Shown: piece after piece, positions 57,870 through 64,000 of the stretch
Position numbering within the stretch: position 1 is the first letter of the stretch
Layout: the number at the start of each line of letters is the position of its first letter
Source of the DNA: Cyanobium sp. M30B3
GTDB lineage: Bacteria; Cyanobacteriota; Cyanobacteriia; PCC-6307; Cyanobiaceae
Direction: 5' to 3'
Assembly (NCBI GenBank): GCA_018399015.1
Contig: CP073761.1
Location: forward strand, 1,674,001 to 1,738,000
Length of the DNA stretch: 64,000 nt
The notes under the pieces: model-generated
Seen by the model: the letters and a program-made list of their open reading frames with translations, nothing else
Told to the model about the DNA's origin: nothing
The model's database searches: none
Position numbers and translations under genes: made by a program

Positions 57870-58220
57870 TCAGCCCTCCTGATCAGCGGTGTCGAAACCG
57901 GAGCCCACGGCCTCCTGGCCCGGGGCTGCGGGGTCCGCGGGGCCAGGGCGAAAGCCATGGGCCCAGATCGCCCGAGTGCGGCGGTGGAGCTCCTCACGGC
58001 TGAGGCCCCACAGGCGCAGCACCTTGGCGAGGTCCTCCTGCAGATCATGGGCACCGGGGAAACCCTCGTAGCGCATCAGCAGGCGGGCGGCGCTCACCAG
58101 GTGGGCATCTGCCGGGGTCTGGACCGCCAGCAGGCCGTCGACGACGTCGCGGTCGAGGGCGTGGAGGGGATGGCTCTGCTCGGATACGCCAGAGCCGGAG
58201 GGAGGCGAAGAGGGCGGCAC
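57870..58220 (-). CDS. DUF3288 family protein
   Basis: This is a 116-residue soluble cyanobacterial protein: EQSHPLHALDRDVVDGLLAV, LVSAARLLMRYEGFPGAHDL and KVLRLWGLSREELHRRTRAI. This helical core is the DUF3288 pattern; the Pro/Ser head and Gly/Ala tail are extra. Start at GTG 58220. Function unknown. It is divergent from the ABC transporter with 48 bases between. Confidence 0.78.
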   Translation of the reverse strand: MPPSSPPSGSGVSEQSHPLHALDRDVVDGLLAVQTPADAHLVSAARLLMRYEGFPGAHDLQEDLAKVLRLWGLSREELHRRTRAIWAHGFRPGPADPAAPGQEAVGSGFDTADQEG

Positions 58221-58268
58221 GGGCGGGTGGGGTGATCCTTAGGTTGGGGCCATCTTCGGGCAGGTGGC

Positions 58269-60026
58269 GTGGCTGCGATTCGCACCGATCTGATCCGGCG
58301 CTACCTGCGGCCCCACCGGCGCACGGTGTTGCTGGGCATGGCGGCGCTGGTGGTGGTGAACCTGCTGAGCGTGGCCATCCCGCTGCTGGTGCGGCGGGTG
58401 ATCGACGACCTCCAGGACGGCTTTGACCTGCAGGACGTGCTGCTGCAGGCCCTCCTGATCATGGTGCTGGCCACGGCGATGGGTGGCGTGCGGCTGCTCT
58501 CGCGGATGCTGGTGTTCGGCGTGGGCCGGCAGGTGGAGGCCGACCTCAAGCAGCGGATCTTCGACCACCTGCTGCTGCAGGAACCCGGCTGGGTGCAGAC
58601 CACCGGCAGCGGCGAGGTGATCAGCCGGGCCACCAGCGATGTGGAGAACGTGCGCCGGCTGCTGGGCTTCGCCGTGCTCAGCCTCACCAACACCGCCCTG
58701 GCCTATGCGTTGACGCTGCCGGCCATGCTGATGATCGACCCCTGGCTCAGCCTGGCGGCCCTGGGGCTCTACCCGCTGATGCTGGTGACGGTGCGCCTGT
58801 TCGGCGGCCGGATGATGCGCCAGCAGCGGCGCCAGCAGGAGGCCCTCGGCCACCTCAGCGATCTGATCCAGGAGGATCTCTCGGGGATCAGTGCCATCAA
58901 GATCTATGGCCAGGAAGCCACGGAGCAGCAGGCCTTCGCCGGCCGCAACCGCATCTACCGCGATGCGGCCCTGGGGCTGGCCCGCACCCGCAGCACCCTG
59001 TTTCCCCTGTTGGAGGGGATCTCCTCGATCAGCCTGCTGCTGCTGTTGGCCCTGGGCAGCGGCCAGCTGGAGAGCGGCCGGCTGAGCATTGGCGACCTGG
59101 TGGCCCTGATCCTCTACGTGGAGCGGCTGGTGTTCCCCACCGCCCTGCTGGGCTTCACCCTCAACACCTTCCAGACCGGCCAGGTGAGCCTGGAGCGGGT
59201 GGAGCAGCTGTTGAAGCGCCGGCCATTGATCCAGTCGCCGGCCCAACCCCAGCCGCCAGCGCCCGCCAGCTGGGGCGGGCTGGAGGCCCGCGGCCTCACG
59301 GTGCGTTACCCCGGGGCAGCCCGACCGGCTCTGGTTGACGTGAGCTTCCGGGTGGAGCCCGGTGAACTGGTGGCGGTGGTGGGGCCGGTGGGCTGCGGCA
59401 AGACCACCCTGGCCCGGGCCCTGGGGCGGATGGTGGAGCTCGGCGAGGGGGAACTGTTCCTCGACGGGGTGGATGTGACCCGCCTGGAGCTGGAGCAGCT
59501 GCGCCGCCGGGTGGCCCTGGTGCCCCAGGAGGGCTACCTGTTCACCGCCAGCCTGGCCGACAACCTGCGCTACGGCGAGCCGGAGGCCAGCCAGAACCGC
59601 GTGGAAGAGGCGGCCGCCCAGGCCCGGCTGGAGGGCGACATCAAGGGCTTTCCCGACGGCTACGCCACCCTGGTGGGCGAGCGGGGCATCACCCTCAGCG
59701 GCGGCCAGCGCCAGCGCACGGCCCTGGGGCGCGCGCTGCTGGTGGATGCACCGGTGCTGGTGCTCGATGACGCCCTGGCCAGCGTGGACAACAGCACCGC
59801 CGCCGCGATCCTGGCCACGATCCGCGGACAGGGCAGCAGGGGCCGCACGGTGCTGATGATCAGCCACCAGCTCTCGGCGGCGGCCGCCTGCGACAGAGTG
59901 CTGGTGCTGGAGGACGGCCGGCTGGTGCAGCAGGGCCCCCACAGCGAACTGCTGGAGCAGCCCGGCACCTACCGGCGGCTGTGGGCGCGGGAGCAGGCCA
60001 GCGAGCAGCTGCAGGCGCCGGTGTAG
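58269..60026 (+). CDS. ABC exporter half-transporter (permease + ATPase)
   Basis: This is a 585-residue ABCB-type half transporter. Six membrane helices occupy about residues 20-310 (VLLGMAALVVVNLLSVAIPL and so on), with the coupling region SGEVISRATSDVENVRRLLG. ATPase: Walker A VGPVGCGKTTLARALG, Q-loop LVPQEGYLF, signature TLSGGQRQRTALGRALLVDA, Walker B VLVLDDALASVD and H-loop MISHQLSA. The Walker B Glu is Asp here, as in degenerate sites of heterodimeric exporters, so a partner may be needed. GTG start 58269. Substrate unknown. Confidence 0.88.
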   Translation: MAAIRTDLIRRYLRPHRRTVLLGMAALVVVNLLSVAIPLLVRRVIDDLQDGFDLQDVLLQALLIMVLATAMGGVRLLSRMLVFGVGRQVEADLKQRIFDHLLLQEPGWVQTTGSGEVISRATSDVENVRRLLGFAVLSLTNTALAYALTLPAMLMIDPWLSLAALGLYPLMLVTVRLFGGRMMRQQRRQQEALGHLSDLIQEDLSGISAIKIYGQEATEQQAFAGRNRIYRDAALGLARTRSTLFPLLEGISSISLLLLLALGSGQLESGRLSIGDLVALILYVERLVFPTALLGFTLNTFQTGQVSLERVEQLLKRRPLIQSPAQPQPPAPASWGGLEARGLTVRYPGAARPALVDVSFRVEPGELVAVVGPVGCGKTTLARALGRMVELGEGELFLDGVDVTRLELEQLRRRVALVPQEGYLFTASLADNLRYGEPEASQNRVEEAAAQARLEGDIKGFPDGYATLVGERGITLSGGQRQRTALGRALLVDAPVLVLDDALASVDNSTAAAILATIRGQGSRGRTVLMISHQLSAAAACDRVLVLEDGRLVQQGPHSELLEQPGTYRRLWAREQASEQLQAPV

Positions 60027-60032
60027 CCCACA

Positions 60033-60096
60033 GGCCATCCTGCCGAACGGCCATCCTGCCGGACAGGCGTGCTGCCGAACAGGCGTGCTGCCGAAC
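60033..60096. repeat. Four 16-base tandem repeats, intergenic
   Basis: Units GGCCATCCTGCCGAAC, GGCCATCCTGCCGGAC, AGGCGTGCTGCCGAAC and AGGCGTGCTGCCGAAC follow one another without gaps (60033, 60049, 60065, 60081), sharing CTGCCGRAC. A decayed fifth copy may follow. A GC-rich palindrome (GCCCCGCCGGCGGGGC, about 60119-60134) comes next and may end transcription of the ABC gene. Confidence 0.75.
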
Positions 60097-60178
60097 AGTT
60101 GTTGCGAAGGGCAGACAGGCCCCGCCGGCGGGGCTTAGGTGGAAGCACAGCCCGTCCATCCACCGCACTGTCTCCGCC

Positions 60179-60499
60179 ATGGCCACCGACCAAGCAGCCG
60201 CCAGGTCCGTTGAGGGTGCCGCCGCCAGGGCCCTGCTGCCAGCCCAGGGCTTCAACCTGCGCTGCACCCTCACCTTCGGCGACATCTATGCCCAGATCCT
60301 GATCTGGATGGGGGTGATTTTCGCCAGCCTGGCGGCCGGGCTGGCGCTGATGGGCACCAGCAAGCCGATCGTGGCCCTGATGGGGGTGGGGCTGATCCTG
60401 GTGCTGTCGTTGCCGTTCCTGCTGTTCGCCTTCACCACCACCCTGCTGAACCACATCGCCCTCGATCCCCGCGGTGGGCCGGACGGCGGTGCGGCCTGA
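60179..60499 (+). CDS. Small conserved membrane protein
   Basis: This is a 106-residue protein: a soluble head (MATDQAAARSVEGAA), then FNLRCTLTFGDIYAQILIWM leading into one helix and a second helix (VALMGVGLILVLSLPFLLFA) ending LLNHIALDPRGG. I recall close relatives in picocyanobacteria but no function. ATG 60179. Confidence 0.65.
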   Translation: MATDQAAARSVEGAAARALLPAQGFNLRCTLTFGDIYAQILIWMGVIFASLAAGLALMGTSKPIVALMGVGLILVLSLPFLLFAFTTTLLNHIALDPRGGPDGGAA

Positions 60500-60527
60500 C
60501 TAGGCTCGCGGCAACTGCACGACACCG

Positions 60528-61243
60528 GTGTTCGGACTGTTCCAGAGCCAGGGCCAGGCAGCAGCCGACAGCCCTGACAGCCAGGAGCTGCACGCGGTGC
60601 TGGGCACGCCGATCCGCCAGGCCCCCGCAGCCGGCCAGGCCGAGGTCCTGTTCGGCTGCGGCTGCTTCTGGGGGGCGGAGAAGGGCTTCTGGCGGCTGCC
60701 GGGGTGGTGACCACCGCCGTGGGCTACGCCGGCGGCCAGCGGGCCAACCCCAGCTACCAGCAGGTGTGCTCGGGCAGCACCGGCCACGCCGAGGTGGTGC
60801 GGGTGGTCTGGGACCAGAGCCGCATTCACTTCAGCGACCTGCTCAAGCTGTTCTGGGAATGCCACGACCCCACCCAGGGCAACCGCCAGGGCAACGACCG
60901 CGGCTCCCAGTACCGCTCGGCGATCTTTGTGAGCGATCCCCAGCAGCTGGAGCTGGCTGAGGCCAGCCGGGAGGCCTATCAGCAGTTGCTCAATGGCGCG
61001 GGCTACGGCCCGATCACCACCGAGATCGCCAGCGGGCGCAGCCTCTGGTACGCGGAGCCCTACCACCAGCAGTACCTGGCCAAACCGGGCAGCCGGCCCT
61101 ATTGCTCCGCCCAGCCCAGCGGTCAGCGGCTGGGCGACTTCGCCGGGGCCAGCTACCAGCTCGACCCGCGGGTGTGGCAGCACTACGACTGGACCATCAG
61201 CCACTGCGTGCTGCGGGGCGAGAATGCACCCATTGCGATCTGA
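60528..61243 (+). CDS. msrA: Peptide methionine sulfoxide reductase MsrA, frameshifted
   Basis: MsrA repairs methionine-S-sulfoxide in proteins. The N-terminal frame (GTG 60528) holds the active site [18 protein letters not shown] and hits a stop at 60708-60710. The next frame continues [58 protein letters not shown] and YRSAIFVSD, the rest of the enzyme. One more G in the GGGG run at about 60699-60703 restores [15 protein letters not shown], the family sequence, so this is probably a consensus error; otherwise the gene is dead. A C-terminal extension with two Cys ([16 protein letters not shown]) is present. Confidence 0.87.
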
Positions 61244-61246
61244 CCC

Positions 61247-61549
61247 GTGGCGCCCGCACCGCTCCTGCTGGCCCTGAGCCTGCTGGCGCAGAGCTCCCCC
61301 TGGTGGGAGCAGTACGACAGCCGCGATTCGTTTGTGTGTCCGCGGCTCGGACGGGTGGTGCTGGAGCGCAACGACGCCCAGGCGTCCCTGATCGCCGGCG
61401 GCTACCGCAGCACCGGCTTTCGCGATGAGCGCCAGCTCAATGGCATCCGCTATCGCAATGAGCAGATGACGCTGATTCTGCGGGGCGACCTGCTCACCAT
61501 CGAGCAGCGTCCCGGCCGGATCGACTGCACGCGCACGGAGCAGGCCTAG
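61247..61549 (+). CDS. Exported small protein, possibly MliC-like
   Basis: This is a 100-residue product from GTG 61247, 3 bases after msrA. A short hydrophobic N-terminus (APLLLALSLLAQSS) may be a signal peptide. The mature part, SFVCPRLGRVVLERNDAQAS through LNGIRYRNEQMTLILRGDLL and ending DCTRTEQA, has two Cys and a beta-rich pattern a little like MliC. This resemblance is weak. Confidence 0.6.
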   Translation: MAPAPLLLALSLLAQSSPWWEQYDSRDSFVCPRLGRVVLERNDAQASLIAGGYRSTGFRDERQLNGIRYRNEQMTLILRGDLLTIEQRPGRIDCTRTEQA

Positions 61550-61583
61550 TGATCGTGCCCCCCACCCTGCCGCGGTTGCCAGC

Positions 61584-61763
61584 ATGAATCCCCTGCCCGA
61601 CCGGGTGCTGCTGATCGGCCTGATCGCCACCATCGGCCTGTGCTTCGCCCTGGTGTTCTGGACGGTGAAGCTCCAGCCGGGGCCCCAGCAGCAGCTGCAG
61701 TGGCGGGATGCCCCAGCCCCTGCCCCAGCCCCAGCCCAGAGGCCGGGTGAGCAGCTGCTGTGA
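61584..61763 (+). CDS. 59-residue single-pass membrane protein
   Basis: A small gene reads MNPLPDRVLLIGLIATIGLC then FALVFWTVKLQPGPQQQ and a Pro/Ala-rich tail PAPAPAPAQRPGEQLL. One membrane helix (residues 8-28) with a short cytosolic tail. Its stop overlaps the GTG of the next gene (GTGA), which supports translation. No family name known to me. Confidence 0.6.
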   Translation: MNPLPDRVLLIGLIATIGLCFALVFWTVKLQPGPQQQLQWRDAPAPAPAPAQRPGEQLL

Positions 61764-62143
61764 GCAAGGTGGGGGGCGATCCCAGCGGCGAGACCAGTGG
61801 TGGGAGCCGCGATCTGGAGTCCCGCCAGCTCCATCCGCTGCCGCGGGGGCTGGTGGAGCTCTACGGGCTGCTGGCGGTGCTGGTGGTGCTGGTGCCGGAG
61901 TGGCTGGCCAGCGGGGCGCTGCAGGGCCTGACGGGCCAGCGGGCCGGTGAACTGCTGCCCCCCAGCAGCCAGGCCTGGCAGCGGCTGCCGGAACTGCGGC
62001 TGGCCAGCATGAGCCTGGCCGAACTGCGCCTGCTGGCGAAGAGCCTGCGGCTCTGGGGCTACGGCCGCCTGCGGCGCGAGCAGCTCAGCGGCCGGCTGCT
62101 GCGCCGCTTGCAGCGGGGCCAGCCCGGGCGCAAAGGGCTGTGA
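61760..62143 (+). CDS. Conserved hypothetical protein with SAP-like C-terminal helices
   Basis: This is a 127-residue protein starting at GTG 61760. One hydrophobic segment (LVELYGLLAVLVVLVPEWLA) is followed by helices LASMSLAELRLLAKSLRLWG and YGRLRREQLSGRLLRRLQRG. The last part recalls the helix-loop-helix of SAP-type nucleic-acid-binding motifs (MSLAELRxLAKxL...YGRLRREQL), but this is a pattern impression only. It precedes tRNA-Pro. Confidence 0.6.
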   Translation: MSKVGGDPSGETSGGSRDLESRQLHPLPRGLVELYGLLAVLVVLVPEWLASGALQGLTGQRAGELLPPSSQAWQRLPELRLASMSLAELRLLAKSLRLWGYGRLRREQLSGRLLRRLQRGQPGRKGL

Positions 62144-62179
62144 TAGCTTGCCGTTGCCGACGCAAGCCGACGGCACAAC

Positions 62180-62253
62180 CGGGGCGTAGCGCAGCTTGGT
62201 AGCGCACCACTTTGGGGTAGTGGGGGTCGTGGGTTCAAATCCCGCCGCTCCGA
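62180..62253 (+). tRNA. tRNA-Pro (anticodon GGG)
   Basis: This is a 74-base cloverleaf. Acceptor stem CGGGGCG / CGCTCCG with one G-U pair and discriminator A; D arm GCGC-AGCTTGGTA-GCGC; anticodon stem CCACT / AGTGG with loop TTGGGGT, so anticodon GGG at positions 34-36; T arm GTGGG-TTCAAAT-CCCGC. No CCA is encoded. It reads CCC and CCU codons, frequent in this GC-rich genome. Confidence 0.93.
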
Positions 62254-62312
62254 TCCTTCAACCTCAGTCTCCACTGCAGCCCGCGGGAGTTCCTGCGGGT
62301 TCAGGTGTTGGC

Positions 62313-62654
62313 TCACGGATTGAGGCGTGTGATGACGCCAAAGCGCACCAGCCAGCGGTTCACCCGCCCTCGCAGCCGTGGTGGCACTTCCGTGATCAGC
62401 GCCCCCAGCTCCTGGGCCGCAATCCGGTGCATGGCGCGCACATCCACCCGCCAGAGGCCTTCCGCCTCCCGGATCAGCCGGGCCCAGGTGCGGCTCACCT
62501 GCCAACAGGAGAGGCTGTGGCGCAGCGGGTCGGATGGAAGTGGGGGATCGGCATGATGGTGAGCCAGGGCTCCCTCCAGACGCTCCCGCCAGCTTGAAGA
62601 GTGGGGAGCGCGGCGGATGAAGACAACCGGGGGAACTTCAGCAAGCCGAAGCAA
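62313..62654 (-). CDS. Hypothetical protein, helical
   Basis: This is a possible 113-residue protein from a TTG at 62654 (no ATG near the start). The second half looks like real coding sequence: WQVSRTWARLIREAEGLWRV, DVRAMHRIAAQELGALITEV and PPRLRGRVNRWLVRFGVITR. Third positions are GC-rich there. The N-terminal part is less convincing. It lies downstream of the exonuclease gene on the same strand. Confidence 0.42.
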   Translation of the reverse strand: MLRLAEVPPVVFIRRAPHSSSWRERLEGALAHHHADPPLPSDPLRHSLSCWQVSRTWARLIREAEGLWRVDVRAMHRIAAQELGALITEVPPRLRGRVNRWLVRFGVITRLNP

Positions 62655-62670
62655 AAGCGAACGTGCGATC

Positions 62671-63615
62671 TCAAGCCGCCTCAAGCGGCTGCACCGCAAA
62701 CGGCAGGGCCGCCGCCTCCCGCTCGCTGAGGCGGCGGCTCCAGGCCCCCCGCACCGGCTCATTCCAGCGGAAGCCGGCCTGCTTGGCCTGCTGGCGCTCG
62801 CTGTAGGAGAGGCAGGCGCGGAACAGGCGCCGCGGCTCCAGGGCAGCGACCAGCAGTTGTTCGAGGTCGGCGCAGCGCTCCAGCACCTGGGCCAGGTAGA
62901 TGCAGTCGGTGAGGGCCCGGTGGGCGGCCCACACCGGCACGCCATAGGCCAGGGCGAGATCGCGCACCGAGGGACTGGCGCGCAGATGGCGTTCCGCCGG
63001 CCAGCGGATGTCCTCCATCGAACAGATCCAGGGCTGGCTGATCGCCGGCAGGGGTCCGTGGCCAAACCACTGGCGATCGAAGGCGGCGTTGTGGGCCAGC
63101 ACCGCATCGGCGGCGGCCAGCATCGCCTCAAAGCACTGCAGGCCCGCCTGCCAGGGCTGGGGCAACTGGGTGATCGCCGCGTCGATGCCGTTCACGTGGG
63201 CCGCGGGGTTGCTGGTGGCGGGCATCAGGAACGACACCTGGGCCAGCACCGCCCGCTCGGCCACGCGGAACAGGATCGCCCCCACCTCGATGCAATGGCC
63301 CTCCGCGGGCGAGAGGGCCGTGGTCTCGGTGTCGAGGATCAACAGGCTGGCTGGCCCCACGGAGCCCGGCTCAGCGGACTGCGGCTGGGTGTGGCTGGCG
63401 GCTTGAATCGGCGGCAGGCTGGGGGAGCTGGCGGCGGGCCTGACCCTCTCCGCTGCCGGGGCCACGTCTTTGGGCACCGCCGGGGCCAGTGGCGTCTGGG
63501 GCGGAGCTGACGCGGCAGGAGGGGCCGGCAGGCCGAACAGGTCGGGCTGCTGCCAGGGGACGCTGGGCTCGGCGGAGTTGGCCGTCACGGACTGCGCGTA
63601 GACCTCACCTCCCAT
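62671..63615 (-). CDS. DEDDh 3'-5' exonuclease (DnaQ-like)
   Basis: This is a 314-residue protein with a Pro/Ala-rich N-terminal linker of about 90 residues and an epsilon-type exonuclease domain: Exo I LLILDTETTALSPAEGHCIE, Exo II AVLAHNAAFDRQWFG and Exo III AAHRALTDCIYLAQVLERC. These give the Asp-Glu-Asp-Asp-His set. Proofreading, repair or RNA trimming roles are possible; as a stand-alone protein it is not the core epsilon subunit with certainty. A C-terminal KQAGFRWNEPVRGAWSRRLS region follows. Confidence 0.87.
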   Translation of the reverse strand: MGGEVYAQSVTANSAEPSVPWQQPDLFGLPAPPAASAPPQTPLAPAVPKDVAPAAERVRPAASSPSLPPIQAASHTQPQSAEPGSVGPASLLILDTETTALSPAEGHCIEVGAILFRVAERAVLAQVSFLMPATSNPAAHVNGIDAAITQLPQPWQAGLQCFEAMLAAADAVLAHNAAFDRQWFGHGPLPAISQPWICSMEDIRWPAERHLRASPSVRDLALAYGVPVWAAHRALTDCIYLAQVLERCADLEQLLVAALEPRRLFRACLSYSERQQAKQAGFRWNEPVRGAWSRRLSEREAAALPFAVQPLEAA

Positions 63616-63672
63616 CCTCCCAGGCCTGGCAAGCCGATTCCTAGGGTTGCTCCACGTTCATTCCCTGGCTGC

Positions 63673-64000
63673 ATGGGCCTCAGCGCCGGCGACACCGCCC
63701 CCCTGATCGACCTGCCCGATCAGCATGGCCAGCAGCGGCGCAGCGACCAGCTCGCTGGCCGCGCCCTGGTGCTGTTCTTCTATCCCAAGGACGACACCCC
63801 GGGCTGCACGATGGAGGCCTGCGCCTTCCGTGACAGCTATGCCGAGCTGCAGGCCCTCGGTGCCGAGGTGTGGGGTGTGAGCGGCGACGATGCCGCCAGC
63901 CACCAGCGCTTCGCCCAGCGCCACAGCCTGCCCTTCCCCCTGCTCGTGGACCGGGGCAACGGCCTGCGCAGGGCCTTCGGCGTTCCCAGCGTGCTCGGCC
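63673..64000 (+). CDS. Peroxiredoxin, BCP/PrxQ type, partial
   Basis: The first ~109 residues of a thiol peroxidase are visible; the rest is cut by the window edge. GDTAPLIDLPDQHGQQRRSD starts the fold, VLFFYPKDDTPGCTMEACAF carries the peroxidatic Cys and a second Cys five residues on (PrxQ type), and GVSGDDAASHQRFAQRHSLP follows. It reduces hydrogen and lipid peroxides with thioredoxin. ATG 63673. Confidence 0.93.
   Translation, partial: MGLSAGDTAPLIDLPDQHGQQRRSDQLAGRALVLFFYPKDDTPGCTMEACAFRDSYAELQALGAEVWGVSGDDAASHQRFAQRHSLPFPLLVDRGNGLRRAFGVPSVLG

Overview
The window is a GC-rich, densely coded piece of a picocyanobacterial chromosome, most likely from the Cyanobium / high-GC Synechococcus group. 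Oxygenic photosynthesis is shown by phycocyanobilin:ferredoxin oxidoreductase (pcyA), an allophycocyanin beta-18 type subunit (apcF), psb28, gun4, a PAM68-family protein and sipA. Nitrogen control is shown by glnA behind a recognisable NtcA-type promoter. Genes are tightly packed, often with 1-4 base start/stop overlaps (ATGA, GTGA, TGATG) and many TTG or GTG starts. I see no rRNA, CRISPR array, complete insertion sequence or prophage; there is one tRNA, tRNA-Pro(GGG).

Layout. 1-10 kb: DevBC-type exporter genes, pcyA, a tandem pair of M16 peptidase-like genes, sipA, bioY, lspA, an FHA-penicillin-binding-protein fusion and a membrane GTPase broken by a frameshift. 10-20 kb: a PLP decarboxylase, tadA, an alanine-glyoxylate-type aminotransferase, apcF divergent from glnA, a methyltransferase, a small RsbW-like kinase, gun4 and psb28. 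20-30 kb: two AI-2E-family permeases, secF-secD-pdhB, ispE-rsmA, a lumenal pentapeptide-repeat protein and a GapA-type GAPDH gene. 30.6-32 kb: a lower-GC decayed patch holding an hsdR C-terminal remnant and a toxin-antitoxin pair whose toxin is broken. 32-39 kb: accessory genes, namely a three-gene succinate dehydrogenase/fumarate reductase operon, an MliC-like protein, umuDC with a LexA-like operator, and small unknown genes. 39-55 kb: core replication, repair and translation genes (dnaG, ruvA, rpsO, dnaE, gatA, a SpoU methyltransferase, Mini-RNase III). A glycosyltransferase and two PAP2 phosphatases (44.3-47.5 kb) interrupt this block. 55-64 kb: an STAS protein, carA, trpD, an ABC exporter, msrA, small membrane proteins, tRNA-Pro, a DEDDh exonuclease and a peroxiredoxin cut by the window edge.

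How it works together. Much of the window serves the photosynthetic membrane and envelope: bilin synthesis, phycobilisome core, PSII assembly, SecDF export, lipoprotein processing and peptidoglycan synthesis. The RsbW-like kinase and the STAS protein, 37 kb apart, could form a partner-switching pair. The umuDC genes form an SOS mutagenesis cassette. The GT39 and PAP2 genes look like an undecaprenyl- or lipid-linked glycan-modifying insertion.

Two general cautions. Three genes (the GTPase, the SpoU methyltransferase and msrA) carry four apparent frameshifts, each repaired by adding one base near a G/C run, so consensus errors are likely. Because GC is high, very long antisense open frames lie over almost every real gene; these were ignored.
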